Assembly: GCA_025464975.1 (NCBI GenBank)
Contig: JAODMT010000009.1
Coordinates: 248,001 to 312,000, forward strand
DNA from: Microbacteriaceae bacterium
GTDB taxonomy: Bacteria; Actinomycetota; Actinomycetes; Actinomycetales; Microbacteriaceae
Direction of reading: 5' to 3'
Length of the DNA: 64,000 bases
The notes under the pieces are model-generated. The model did no database searches. It saw only the letters and a program-made list of their open reading frames with translations, and was not told the origin of the DNA. Position numbers and translations under genes: made by a program. Positions within the stretch are counted from its first letter, which is position 1. Each line of letters opens with the position of its first letter. Shown here in pieces: positions 34,836 to 43,333 of this stretch.

Positions 34836-37800
34836 TCGAGACCGACCTCACGCGATGCAGTCGCTTGGTCGCGACATCGAAAGAGCCCCAAGCGTCGAGG
34901 TCGATCGCCCCCTCGAACGCCGCCGCAGCCATGCCGATGGCTGCCTGCCGGATCCTCGAACGGAAGCCCTCGAGTTGGTCCTCGTCGAGTGTCGCCTGGG
35001 TGGCCTCGCGATAGAGCTTGCCGTCCCGCCCACGCTTGACGAACAGGAGCTTCGCCCCACCTGCGCGGTGTTCCCCGAGCTCCTCGAGGAATTCGTCGAG
35101 GACGCCGTGCACGTAGGCAAGCTGATACGCACCCAGCTGCGGGTGCGCGTCGATCTTTGGCTGCTGGGTAATCGGCGTCCCCGTCTTCAGATCGACGATG
35201 ACCACGGACCCGTCGGCACTGCGCTCGACCCGGTCGATCGATCCGTTGACCGTCGCGCGGTCGAACTCGATCGAGAATCGGCTCTCGGCCCCGACGAGCG
35301 TCTTGCCGTCACGCTCGAAATCGGCGAGATACTCGGCGACGCCGGCCGCAAGCACGCGGGCCGCTCGCTTCTGCTGCTCGGCGAACCAGGGAGATTCGAA
35401 GGACAGCTCGTTCCAGCGGCTCTCGATGGCGCCCCACACGGCATCGACACTCGGTTCCCTCGCCGTCTCCATCGCCCAGTGCACGATCGTCCCGAGTCCC
35501 ATCGCGGTTGACGATTGGGTTCCGGATACCGTGTTGACAAACCAGTCGACCGGGGAGTCCTCGAACGCCTCCAATCGGGACGGGGAGACGGGAACCCGCT
35601 CGTCGTCGCCGAAGAGTGGTTCTGCGGTGGACGGGTCGACCAGACCGTGCCACTCGGCCGGGTCGGCACCCGGCACCCGCTCGAGCGCCAACCGGGCGAG
35701 GCCGGAGGCGGCGGCTGCCCGATCGGCCCGGCTGCGGCGCTCCTGCGCGAGTTCGCGCCGCAACCGCCCGGTGAGCGCGCGAAGAGAAAGTGGTCGAAGT
35801 GCCGCGGCATCCACGATCGGGGCGTGCTCGGGGGCGAGAGCGAACAGCACGCTCGCCGATTCGTCCTCGTTGGCGACGGCGGCGAGGATGACCTGGCGCC
35901 TGGCGCGTGATACGGCGAGCGCAAACATCCTCAGCTCGTCGTCGCGAACCTGCCGACGCTCGTCGATCGCGACATCACCGAGACCGGTCATCACCCGCAC
36001 CAGTTCTTGCGGGGAAAGCAAGGAACCACGCAATCGAAGGTTCGGCCAGATGCCGTCCTGCAGCGCCGCGATGACGACGATGTCGAACTCGAGGCCGACC
36101 GTGCCCGATGGCGTTGTCACAAGCACGGCGTCAGCCGCGGCTTGCGGCGACAGCGTGTCTTCCGGCACCTCGGCGTCCAGCACCCCGTCAAGAAAGACGC
36201 CAGCGGCAGTTCCCGGTTGACGTTCGACGAAGCGGGTGGCGGCGGTGAACAGCGAAACGATGCCGTCGAGATTTCGGTTGGCCTCGTCCGCCACGATTCC
36301 GGCGCTCGTCGCGTTGGCGAACCAGTCACTGGCCAGGCCACTGCGCTCCCACGCCAACCACAGAAGCTCCTCGATGGTGCCGCCGTGCTCCGCCGCCACC
36401 CGAATGGCGGCAAGGGTCCGAGCGAGCCGATCGGCCTGACGGCCGACCCGGTGGTCGATCGTGGCGAACCGGCCGGCCGCGGCGAGGGCGTCAACCACGA
36501 GCTCGTCGGCGGAGCGATTGCCGCCGCCGGCGATCTCCTCCGCCCGCAGTGCGAGACGCAAACGGCGCAGGGCGAGCCGATCAAGTCCGCCGAACGGTCC
36601 GAGAAGGAGCTCACCAGCCAGAGCGGAATCGAGCGGCGTGCGTCCCATGCCGACATCCACGACCCTGAGCAGCCCCCTCGCTGCATGGTCGTCCCGCAAT
36701 GCCCGGCCGCCGACAGCGGTACGGGTAGGAACCTCCGCGAGGGCGAGGGCCCGCGCCGCAATTGGCACTTGCGCCCCGCTTCGAACGACGACTGCCATGT
36801 CCCTCCACTGCACGCCACCGATGAGGTGCTGCTGTCGCAACTGGCGAGCGATACTTGCCCACTGCCGGGCCGGGCTCTCGGCCAGAATCCTTAACACCGG
36901 ATCGGCGGCCTCGGGTCCCACAGCGATCGCGCCGCGTTGACCGACCACGCCGGAAGTACCGATTCGCTCCGTCGTGCGGCTGACGAGGGCGCGTATCGCC
37001 TCGCCATGCCGATGGGAGCTCCGCAGGGTCAGCGTGCGAAGGTTTGGGACGCCGAGGAGAGTTGGCAGCCGGGCCAGCGCGTCCGCCTCGCCGCCGCGAA
37101 AGGCGTTGGCCGCGACATCCGGGTCTCCGAACGCGACGATCGACACGCCCCGCCTTGCCAGCTCGGCAAGAAGGGAGACCGTCGAGCGGGTCGCCTCCTG
37201 AAAATCGTCGACAATCACCAGGCGAACCCGGTCGACGGATGGACCAGCCTCTCCGCGGGCGACGGCGGCGATCGCGAATTGAATCAGTTCCGCGGAGTCG
37301 AGTTGGGCGGAGCGGGAGCTGCTGACCACCGAGAGGTATTCCCTGATGAAGTCGGCCGCGGCGACCCATTCCGGTCTGTCCCGGTCCTGGCCGAGCACCC
37401 TGAGCGATGCGGGGGTCACTCCGTATTCGGTTGCGCGGCCCATGAGCTCGCGGAGTTCGGTTCGAAAGCCGCGTAGACGACGCACGTCGGGACCGAGCTG
37501 CGCGGGCCACTCGGGGCCGCTGCCATCCTGCAGCTGCCCCTCGAGGAGGTGGGAAATGTCGCTGTCCTGATCGCCGCCGGTTGCCAGTCGTGGAGGTTCC
37601 ACCCCGGCGCCGCGCGCGGCGTTGCCGACGATCTCGAACGCGAGGGAATTCGCCGTGCGAGCGATCGGCCCATTGGTCGGAACGCCGAGACGAATGGCGA
37701 TGGTGTCACGGAGTCGAGTCGCGGTCGTGCGACTCGGGGTGAGCACGAGCAACTCCTCCGGGGCGAACCCGCGTCGCTCGACGCGGTCGGCCACGAGTTC

Positions 37801-37953
37801 GACAATCGTCGTGGTTTTGCCTGTTCCGGGCGCACCGATCACCGCGGCGGACTCCGCGTCGGCTAGCTCGAGCACTGCCCGTTGCGACTCGTCGAGGGAG
37901 ACGGGGGTAGTCACAGCGGGCCGCGTCGGCCGCCGGAACCCCTTGATCGCCAT
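34828..37953 (-). CDS. adnA: AdnA-like helicase-nuclease subunit
   Basis: About 1041 residues (1051 if the ATG at 37983 is used). It has Walker A GAPGTGKTTT and the motif II-like VDDFQEA, in which the usual DE(x)Q is changed. The helicase core is divergent, and a C-terminal nuclease (GLGTIVHWAME, GSIDRVE, VIVDLKTGTP, QLGAYQLAY) follows. This is the AdnA partner of AdnB. I find no cysteine in the whole protein, so an AddB-type Fe-S cluster cannot form. The ATG at 37953 begins the usual N-terminus (MAIKGFRRP). Confidence 0.92.
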   Translation of the reverse strand: MAIKGFRRPTRPAVTTPVSLDESQRAVLELADAESAAVIGAPGTGKTTTIVELVADRVERRGFAPEELLVLTPSRTTATRLRDTIAIRLGVPTNGPIARTANSLAFEIVGNAARGAGVEPPRLATGGDQDSDISHLLEGQLQDGSGPEWPAQLGPDVRRLRGFRTELRELMGRATEYGVTPASLRVLGQDRDRPEWVAAADFIREYLSVVSSSRSAQLDSAELIQFAIAAVARGEAGPSVDRVRLVIVDDFQEATRSTVSLLAELARRGVSIVAFGDPDVAANAFRGGEADALARLPTLLGVPNLRTLTLRSSHRHGEAIRALVSRTTERIGTSGVVGQRGAIAVGPEAADPVLRILAESPARQWASIARQLRQQHLIGGVQWRDMAVVVRSGAQVPIAARALALAEVPTRTAVGGRALRDDHAARGLLRVVDVGMGRTPLDSALAGELLLGPFGGLDRLALRRLRLALRAEEIAGGGNRSADELVVDALAAAGRFATIDHRVGRQADRLARTLAAIRVAAEHGGTIEELLWLAWERSGLASDWFANATSAGIVADEANRNLDGIVSLFTAATRFVERQPGTAAGVFLDGVLDAEVPEDTLSPQAAADAVLVTTPSGTVGLEFDIVVIAALQDGIWPNLRLRGSLLSPQELVRVMTGLGDVAIDERRQVRDDELRMFALAVSRARRQVILAAVANEDESASVLFALAPEHAPIVDAAALRPLSLRALTGRLRRELAQERRSRADRAAAASGLARLALERVPGADPAEWHGLVDPSTAEPLFGDDERVPVSPSRLEAFEDSPVDWFVNTVSGTQSSTAMGLGTIVHWAMETAREPSVDAVWGAIESRWNELSFESPWFAEQQKRAARVLAAGVAEYLADFERDGKTLVGAESRFSIEFDRATVNGSIDRVERSADGSVVIVDLKTGTPITQQPKIDAHPQLGAYQLAYVHGVLDEFLEELGEHRAGGAKLLFVKRGRDGKLYREATQATLDEDQLEGFRSRIRQAAIGMAAAAFEGAIDLDAWGSFDVATKRLHRVRSVSSD

Positions 37954-38039
37954 GCCGACAACGCTAGCGCGAGCAGCGGACATCCCCGCCGGTGTTGCGC
38001 CGAAAGAGAACGTCGCGAAGGGGGCAGCCGCAACTGTCG

Positions 38040-38045
38040 TAATCT
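38040..38045 (+). promoter_or_regulatory. -10 element (leaderless) of the DUF3107 gene
   Basis: TAATCT ends 6 nt before the GTG at 38052; no Shine-Dalgarno sequence is present. Confidence 0.5.
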
Positions 38046-38051
38046 TGCCAC

Positions 38052-38276
38052 GTGGACATACGCATCGGAATCATCAACAGCCCCCGCGAAATCAACTTCG
38101 AGTCGTCACAATCGGCGGCAGACATTGAAAAGACCGTTTCGACGGCGATCGAATCCGGCGCAAAGTTCTTCAAACTTTCCGACACCCAGGGGTCGGTGTA
38201 CATCGTTCCGCTCGAGTCCTTCGGTTACCTCGAGATCGGGTCGGAGAAGGCGCGGCGCGTCGGGTTCGTGGCCTGA
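38052..38276 (+). CDS. DUF3107 family protein
   Basis: A 74-residue acidic protein (MDIRIGIINSPREINFES... ending GSEKARRVGFVA) of the DUF3107 family. This is a small conserved actinobacterial protein (TB9.4/Rv3208A-like) usually near adnAB and rhlE. Function is unknown. It is probably leaderless with a GTG start. The next gene starts 2 nt after the stop. Confidence 0.9.
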   Translation: MDIRIGIINSPREINFESSQSAADIEKTVSTAIESGAKFFKLSDTQGSVYIVPLESFGYLEIGSEKARRVGFVA

Positions 38277-38278
38277 CC

Positions 38279-38569
38279 ATGGAGATGCTGTTCGTCACGC
38301 TCGGCGGCGCCCTCCTCGGCCTCCTCGCGCGTTACGCCTTTCCACGGCGCGAGACCCATGGCGTGCTGTTGGCGCCGGCTATCGGTGCCGCGGTGGCATC
38401 CGTCGTCTGGGCGGCGTTGACCTGGGCCGGATGGAAATTCGATGGCGGCTGGATCTGGGTCGTCAGCCTTGTCGCCGCCGGGATGGCCGCGGCCGCGTTC
38501 AGCCTGCTTGCGTCGGGCAGTCGCACGAGAGCGGATGCCGCGATGCTCGCGAGGCTCAGCCGGGCGTAA
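38279..38569 (+). CDS. Small membrane protein (hypothetical, 3 TM)
   Basis: A 96-residue hydrophobic protein with three predicted membrane segments (MLFVTLGGALLGLLARYA; LLAPAIGAAVASVVWAALTWA; WIWVVSLVAAGMAAAAFSLL) and a basic C-terminus. I do not recognise a named family. It follows DUF3107 by 2 nt, so it is probably translated from the same mRNA. Confidence 0.75.
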   Translation: MEMLFVTLGGALLGLLARYAFPRRETHGVLLAPAIGAAVASVVWAALTWAGWKFDGGWIWVVSLVAAGMAAAAFSLLASGSRTRADAAMLARLSRA

Positions 38570-38634
38570 CAGCTCCGCCGGCGTCGATCCCGCGTGCTCG
38601 GCCGCCCCCTCCGATAACCAAAACGCAGGAGATT

Positions 38635-38662
38635 CACCACCGAACGGGCGAATGCGGTGGTG
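38635..38662. terminator. Hairpin between convergent genes
   Basis: An 8-bp perfect inverted repeat (CACCACCG / CGGTGGTG) with a 12-nt loop, placed between two convergent genes. There is no T run, so it is a weak or factor-dependent terminator candidate. Confidence 0.35.
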
Positions 38663-38673
38663 TGACGTCGCGA

Positions 38674-39387
38674 CTAGGCCGTGAGGCCGAGGACGTCCAT
38701 GCGGCGGGTGTGCGCCGCGATCAGTTCGGTGAATACCGGCTCGAGTCGCTCGTCATTCTGGCGCGTCGCATTCTTCAGCGACGACCGGGCGATGAGCAGG
38801 GTGTCTCCGACGAGCCTTCTCCCCCACATGGCCAATCGGGATGCCAGCCGCGGGTTCGCATCGATGGCGGCGCGCAGCTCCGAGACGATGAACCCGTGCC
38901 CGTCGTCGCCCGACAGGAGCTGAGTGACCCGTGTCGACACGTCGCCGGTAAGTCCCGCGGCGAGCTGGCGCTGAAAGTCATTGAGCAGACCGGATGTCAC
39001 GTAACAGGTGACGAGGGTCTCGTACCAGTCCGCCCCAAGGGTGTCCCGGGCATAGTCGTCAATCGTGGAGGCGAACGGCGCCATTACCGCGCCCGGTTCC
39101 TGGCCCTTCCGACGGATTTCCGCGGCGAGGCCGTGGTGCCGGGCGAGCGACAGCGCGGCGACCCGGCTGATCGCCTCCTTGGAAGCGGCGGTCGGGGCGA
39201 GGCTGACGGCGCGGCTCAGGGTCTCGAAAACCGCGAGTTGCGCGTAGGCGGCCTGGCCGAGATACGGAAGCAACTCCGGGGTCAGTTCGGCAAGGTCCAC
39301 CCGATTGACCTGTTGGGCGGCGCGCTCGCGCTGCCTAAACCGGGGAACGTCTACTCGTTTCGGGCGACGTTGGAACAAGGAGACCAC
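38674..39387 (-). CDS. Ferritin-like fold protein
   Basis: A 237-residue, mainly helical protein. Glu/His positions in YAQLAVFETLSRA and ALSLARHHGLAAEIRRK resemble the diiron ligands of ferritin-like/MiaE-like proteins. It matches the 'ferritin-like fold-containing protein' found next to the rhlE-type helicase in actinobacteria (Rv3210c position). A basic N-terminus (FQRRPKRVDVPRFRQRERA) precedes the fold. Whether it binds iron or modifies RNA is unknown. It is divergent from the DEAD-box helicase. Confidence 0.8.
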   Translation of the reverse strand: MVSLFQRRPKRVDVPRFRQRERAAQQVNRVDLAELTPELLPYLGQAAYAQLAVFETLSRAVSLAPTAASKEAISRVAALSLARHHGLAAEIRRKGQEPGAVMAPFASTIDDYARDTLGADWYETLVTCYVTSGLLNDFQRQLAAGLTGDVSTRVTQLLSGDDGHGFIVSELRAAIDANPRLASRLAMWGRRLVGDTLLIARSSLKNATRQNDERLEPVFTELIAAHTRRMDVLGLTA

Positions 39388-39460
39388 CTCACTAGCCTAT
39401 CGGCGCCAGTGCCGACAGGCCGCGAAGTGACGCAAAAGCACCCTCCAGCGGCGTGGCGGC

Positions 39461-39466
39461 TAAACT
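39461..39466 (+). promoter_or_regulatory. -10 element in front of the helicase leader ORF
   Basis: TAAACT ends 7 nt before the ATG of the 17-codon leader ORF at 39474, so the leader peptide is probably translated from the first base of the mRNA. Confidence 0.5.
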
Positions 39467-39473
39467 GGGGATA

Positions 39474-39527
39474 ATGCCTCCCATTTCTGGTGGAGGCTCC
39501 GCACGCCCCAGGTCAAAGCGGGCGTAG
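39474..39527 (+). CDS. 17-residue leader peptide upstream of the DEAD-box helicase
   Basis: ATG followed by 16 sense codons (MPPISGGGSARPRSKRA) and TAG. It probably starts at or close to the 5' end of the transcript. The first half overlaps a 6-bp hairpin (GCCTCC / GGAGGC). The helicase start follows 23 nt after its stop. Its placement suggests translational control of the helicase; this is inference. Confidence 0.45.
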   Translation: MPPISGGGSARPRSKRA

Positions 39528-39550
39528 CCGCTTCAAGACAGGGCTTTATC

Positions 39551-41038
39551 ATTTCTACTTTCTCAGATCTCAATATCGACCAGGACATGGTCGACGCTCT
39601 TGCCACCAAGGGCATCGTTGAACCCTTCCCCATCCAGACCCAGACGATCCCGCTTGGGCTCGCCGGTCAGGACATCATCGGACAGGCGAAGACCGGAACG
39701 GGCAAGACCCTCGGCTTCGGACTTCCGTTGCTCCAGTCCCTCGGTCTGAACCCCGAGCCCGGCGTCAAGGCGCTCGTCGTCGTTCCGACCCGCGAGCTGT
39801 GTGTCCAGGTGGCGGAGGACCTCGTGCTCGCCGCCTCCAATCGAGGCACTCAGGTCGCCGCGATCTACGGCGGCAAGGCCTACGAAGGTCAGGTCGAACA
39901 GCTCAAGGCCGGTGCCCAGGTTGTCGTGGGGACGCCGGGTCGTCTCCTCGACCTCGCCAGCCAACGGATGCTTTCGCTCAAGGCAGTCAAGGTGATGGTG
40001 CTGGACGAGGCGGACAAGATGCTCGACCTCGGCTTCCTCAGCGACATCGAGAAGCTTTTCGCGCAGACCGACCCCACCCGCCACACCATGCTGTTCTCCG
40101 CGACCATGCCCGGGCCGATTGTCGCCCTCGCGCGCCGGTTCATGAACCGCCCGATTCACATTCGTGCGACCGATCCGGATGAGGGGCTCACCCAGGCCAA
40201 CATCAAGCACGTCGTCTATCGCGCCCACAGCATGGACAAGGACGAGGTCATCGCCCGCATCCTGCAGGCCGAGGGCCGCGGAAAGACCGTTGTCTTCACC
40301 CGCACCAAGCGAGCAGCGGCGAAACTCGTCGAGGAGCTCAACGATCGCGGGTTCAACGCGGCCGCCGTACACGGCGACCTGAACCAGGAACAGCGCGAGC
40401 GCGCGATGGCCGCGTTCAAGGCAGGCAAGAAGGACATCCTCATTGCAACGGATGTCGCGGCTCGCGGCATCGACGTGAACGACGTTACGCACGTGATCAA
40501 TCACACCATCCCGGACGACGAAGACACCTACCTGCACCGCGCCGGCCGCACCGGACGCGCCGGAAAGACCGGCATCGCCGTGACTTTCGTGGACTGGGAC
40601 GACATGCACAAGTGGTCGCTCATCAACCGCGCCCTCGACATGGGGCAGCCGGAACCCGTGGAAACATACTCATCGTCGCCGCACCTGTTCACCGACCTCG
40701 ACATCCCGGAGGGCACCAAGGGGCGTCTCGCCTCCGCCGGTCCGGTTCGGGCTCGCGAGCCGCGCGCGACCGACTCGGACCGGTCGCGGTCCGGCGGCCC
40801 CGGCCGCGGTCGGCCGAGTGCAGGTGAGCGGTCAGCTGGAGGCGACCGCTCCAAGAATTCCGGCGGACGACGCTCGGGCGGATCGGGCTCCAATCAGCCT
40901 CGATCGGATGAGTCGGGGTCCGCAGCATCCGCTCAGCCGGCCGAAGGCGGCCGCGCTTCCCGCACCCGTCAGCGCACCCGACGCCGCAGCCCGGGTGCCG
41001 GTGCTTCCGGTGCGTCGACGCCTCCCGCCGCCAGCTGA
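39551..41038 (+). CDS. DEAD-box RNA helicase (RhlE/CsdA-like)
   Basis: About 495 residues. Q-motif FPIQTQ, motif I AKTGTGKT, Ia VVPTRELC, Ib GTPGRLLDL, II DEADKM, III SATMP, IV VVFTRTKR, V IATDVAARGIDV and VI HRAGRTGRAG are all present. A basic, Arg/Gly/Ser-rich tail from about residue 390 is typical of RNA-binding extensions. The family N-terminus (STFSDLNIDQDMVDAL, with the Phe of the Q motif) lies upstream of the first ATG (39587). No ATG, GTG or TTG covers it, so an ATT at 39551 (after CAGGG) is the probable start. It matches Rv3211 by position. Confidence 0.88.
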   Translation: MSTFSDLNIDQDMVDALATKGIVEPFPIQTQTIPLGLAGQDIIGQAKTGTGKTLGFGLPLLQSLGLNPEPGVKALVVVPTRELCVQVAEDLVLAASNRGTQVAAIYGGKAYEGQVEQLKAGAQVVVGTPGRLLDLASQRMLSLKAVKVMVLDEADKMLDLGFLSDIEKLFAQTDPTRHTMLFSATMPGPIVALARRFMNRPIHIRATDPDEGLTQANIKHVVYRAHSMDKDEVIARILQAEGRGKTVVFTRTKRAAAKLVEELNDRGFNAAAVHGDLNQEQRERAMAAFKAGKKDILIATDVAARGIDVNDVTHVINHTIPDDEDTYLHRAGRTGRAGKTGIAVTFVDWDDMHKWSLINRALDMGQPEPVETYSSSPHLFTDLDIPEGTKGRLASAGPVRAREPRATDSDRSRSGGPGRGRPSAGERSAGGDRSKNSGGRRSGGSGSNQPRSDESGSAASAQPAEGGRASRTRQRTRRRSPGAGASGASTPPAAS

Positions 41039-41059
41039 CAGCACGCCGCTTGCGCGGGC

Positions 41060-41911
41060 TCAGCCGACAAAGGGGCGGGAGCCGGTGCCCGCCGCGACGA
41101 TTCGCTCGAGAGCTTCCGGTTCGGTCGTGTTCTCGCCGAGCACGTTGGGCTTGCCCTCCCCGTGATAATCGCTTGAGCCGGTGACAACGAGGTCGTACTT
41201 CGCGGCCAGTTCGTAGAGTCGAACCTTGCCGTCTTCGGTGTTGTCCCGGTGGTGGATCTCGAGGCCGAAGAGGCCAGCGTCAACGAGTTCGGCGATCACC
41301 CGCTCGTCAATCACCCGGTACCGCCCGTGCGTCGCCGGATGGGCAAGCACCGGAACCCCGCCGGCCGCGACGATCATCCGCGTCCCCTCGAGCGGCGACG
41401 GCGCGTAGTACTTCTCGTAGTAGCCACTCTTCCAATGCAAGATGCTCTCGAACGCGGCGCTGCGGTCGGTCACCAATCCTTTGGCGACTAGCGCGTCCGC
41501 GATGTGCGGCCGGCCGAGGGTTCCGCCGTCCACCGATTGGGCCAACACGTCGTCCCAGGTGAGGTCGTAGTCGACCCCGATTCGTTCGACGATCCGTTCG
41601 GCGCGGTGCAGGCGTCCGTCGCGGATCCGGGCGGTCTCCGCGCGGATTCTCGCGTCATCCGGATCGAATAGGTAGGCGAGCATGTGCACACTCGCCGGGC
41701 CGTAGTTGGTGCTTAGCTCCATGCCCGGGATCACGGTCAGTCCGGTGCCGGATGCCGCGGCGAGCGACTGCGCCCACCCGGCGGTCGAATCGTGGTCCGT
41801 GATCGCGACGGTGCCGAGACCCGCGTCGACCGCCGCCGCGATCAGTTGGGCGGGCGTCTGGGTCCCGTCGGACACACTGCTGTGAGTGTGAAGGTCGATA
41901 GGCCCTGCCAT
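41060..41911 (-). CDS. PHP-domain phosphoesterase (TrpH/YciV-like)
   Basis: A 283-residue PHP-superfamily protein. The metal-binding motifs are DLHTHSSVSDG, ITDHDS, GMELS, VLAHPATHG and SSDYHGEGKPNVLG. Relatives hydrolyse 3',5'-nucleoside bisphosphates or 5'-phosphorylated RNA ends (YciV/RNase AM). The ATG is probably leaderless: TAGAGT (minus strand 41924-41919) lies 7 nt upstream. It is divergent from the EEP-family gene. Confidence 0.88.
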   Translation of the reverse strand: MAGPIDLHTHSSVSDGTQTPAQLIAAAVDAGLGTVAITDHDSTAGWAQSLAAASGTGLTVIPGMELSTNYGPASVHMLAYLFDPDDARIRAETARIRDGRLHRAERIVERIGVDYDLTWDDVLAQSVDGGTLGRPHIADALVAKGLVTDRSAAFESILHWKSGYYEKYYAPSPLEGTRMIVAAGGVPVLAHPATHGRYRVIDERVIAELVDAGLFGLEIHHRDNTEDGKVRLYELAAKYDLVVTGSSDYHGEGKPNVLGENTTEPEALERIVAAGTGSRPFVG

Positions 41912-41918
41912 TCAAGCA

Positions 41919-41936
41919 ACTCTATGCGGTTAGGGT
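41919..41936. promoter_or_regulatory. Back-to-back -10 elements for the PHP and EEP genes
   Basis: On the minus strand TAGAGT (41924-41919) lies 7 nt before the PHP ATG. On the plus strand TAGGGT (41931-41936) lies 8 nt before the EEP ATG at 41945. The two divergent starts are only 33 nt apart. Confidence 0.45.
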
Positions 41937-41944
41937 GGGAGGCC

Positions 41945-42958
41945 ATGGTCCGCCGAATCCTCGCCGCCGCCTTGCTCCTGGTGGTTGCCATCGCGCTCCT
42001 CCTATTGTCCTGGCCACAGCTGTTCGGGTTGCAACGCAGCTCACTGATCGCGCAGGCGATCTCGTTTCGTGGTGCTGCGGCCGTCGCGGCGCTCATCGCC
42101 CTCGCGATTGTCATTGTCTTCGCCACGGCGAGCCGTCGCTTTCGTCGGCTTGGCGCTTCCCTCGCCATTCTCGCGCTCGGGTTCGTGCTCTTTAATGCCG
42201 CCGTGCTCGAAAGTCGCGGCTTCGGCAACACCGTCTTTCAGCCCAAGCGCGCATCCGACGTCACCGTTGTCTCGTGGAACACGCTCGGCGGAGCGCCGGG
42301 AGCCAACGCCATCGCCAACCTGGCGCTCGAGGCGCGCGCCGACATCCTGTCGCTTCCGGAAACCGACAGGAAGATGGCGGATGCGGTCGCTGTGATCATG
42401 ACGGCGGCCGGGCGACCGATGATCCCCCACACGACGGCCTTCGACGAGATCACCAAGGCACGCTCAACCTCGGTACTCGTGAGCACCCGACTCGGCCAGT
42501 ACCGGGTCGACTCGACATCCGGGTCGACCACCACCCTTCCGACCGTTATTTTGTTGCCCATTGGTGGCGCCGGTCCGACGATCGTCGCCGTCCACTCGGT
42601 TGCCCCCCTCCCCACCGAACTGGCCAACTGGAATTCAGACTCCGAGTGGCTCAGCGGCGCCTGCCGCTCCCCCAACGTGATCATGGCCGGGGACTTCAAC
42701 GCAACGCTTGACCACCTCGTTGGCTTCGGCACCTCTCCCGGCAAGACCATCGGGCGCTGCACGGACGCCGCGCTTCAGTCGCGAAACGGCGCGGTGAGAA
42801 CGTGGCCCACGGCCATCCACGCGCTCGTCAGCGCACCGATCGACCACATCATGGCGACCGAACACTGGAGGGTGAGCGGTATGCGGGTGGTGCAAGACCT
42901 CGACCGCGTCGGGAGCGACCACCGCCCCATCGTCGCGCAGCTCTCGACCACCCCCTAG
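41945..42958 (+). CDS. Membrane-anchored endonuclease/exonuclease/phosphatase (EEP) family protein
   Basis: A 337-residue protein. Three N-terminal hydrophobic segments (ILAAALLLVVAIALLLLSW; GAAAVAALIALAIVIVFATA; SLAILALGFVLFNAAVL) precede an EEP domain with VVSWNTLGG, SLPETDRK, AVHSV, MAGDFNATLDH and the catalytic GSDHRPIVA. The domain would face outside and may cleave phosphodiesters or nucleic acid. The ATG at 41945 follows GGGAGG; the open frame upstream to 41792 is antisense to the PHP gene. Confidence 0.85.
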   Translation: MVRRILAAALLLVVAIALLLLSWPQLFGLQRSSLIAQAISFRGAAAVAALIALAIVIVFATASRRFRRLGASLAILALGFVLFNAAVLESRGFGNTVFQPKRASDVTVVSWNTLGGAPGANAIANLALEARADILSLPETDRKMADAVAVIMTAAGRPMIPHTTAFDEITKARSTSVLVSTRLGQYRVDSTSGSTTTLPTVILLPIGGAGPTIVAVHSVAPLPTELANWNSDSEWLSGACRSPNVIMAGDFNATLDHLVGFGTSPGKTIGRCTDAALQSRNGAVRTWPTAIHALVSAPIDHIMATEHWRVSGMRVVQDLDRVGSDHRPIVAQLSTTP

Positions 42959-43079
42959 GGCTACGCGCCAAACGCCCTTGGGTCAAGTCCAGCACCCATC
43001 AATGGACAAGAGCACCCGGCCTCGGTTTAATTGATTACGCCAGCCCGACGGCGACCATTCCCACCCCCGGGGGAGCCAC

Positions 43080-43265
43080 ATGGACAACATCGATCGAGAC
43101 ATGCGCGATCCGGTATACGACGAGGCTGCGGGGGCGACGGTACCGACCCCGATCTCCTCATTCACGCACGTCGGCCGCAAGACACCCGCGGAATCGCTGG
43201 TTCCGTCCCAGCCGTTCTGGAGATTCGGCAGCCGCAAGATCCGTCATCGCTCGACCTTTCGCTGA
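43080..43265 (+). CDS. Hypothetical small protein (61 aa)
   Basis: A 61-residue ORF with a strong GGGGGAG Shine-Dalgarno sequence four bases before the ATG. The N-terminal half is acidic (MDNIDRDMRDPVYDEAAG) and the C-terminal half is basic (FWRFGSRKIRHRS). No family is recognised. It lies between the EEP gene and the aminopeptidase with its own possible AT-rich promoter (TTTAAT near 43025). It could be real or chance. Confidence 0.4.
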   Translation: MDNIDRDMRDPVYDEAAGATVPTPISSFTHVGRKTPAESLVPSQPFWRFGSRKIRHRSTFR

Positions 43266-43333
43266 CCCGATCGGCCGCTGACTCGGCTCTCCTGCCGTCG
43301 CGCGATGGCACGTCCGCACGGCACAATGGACTC

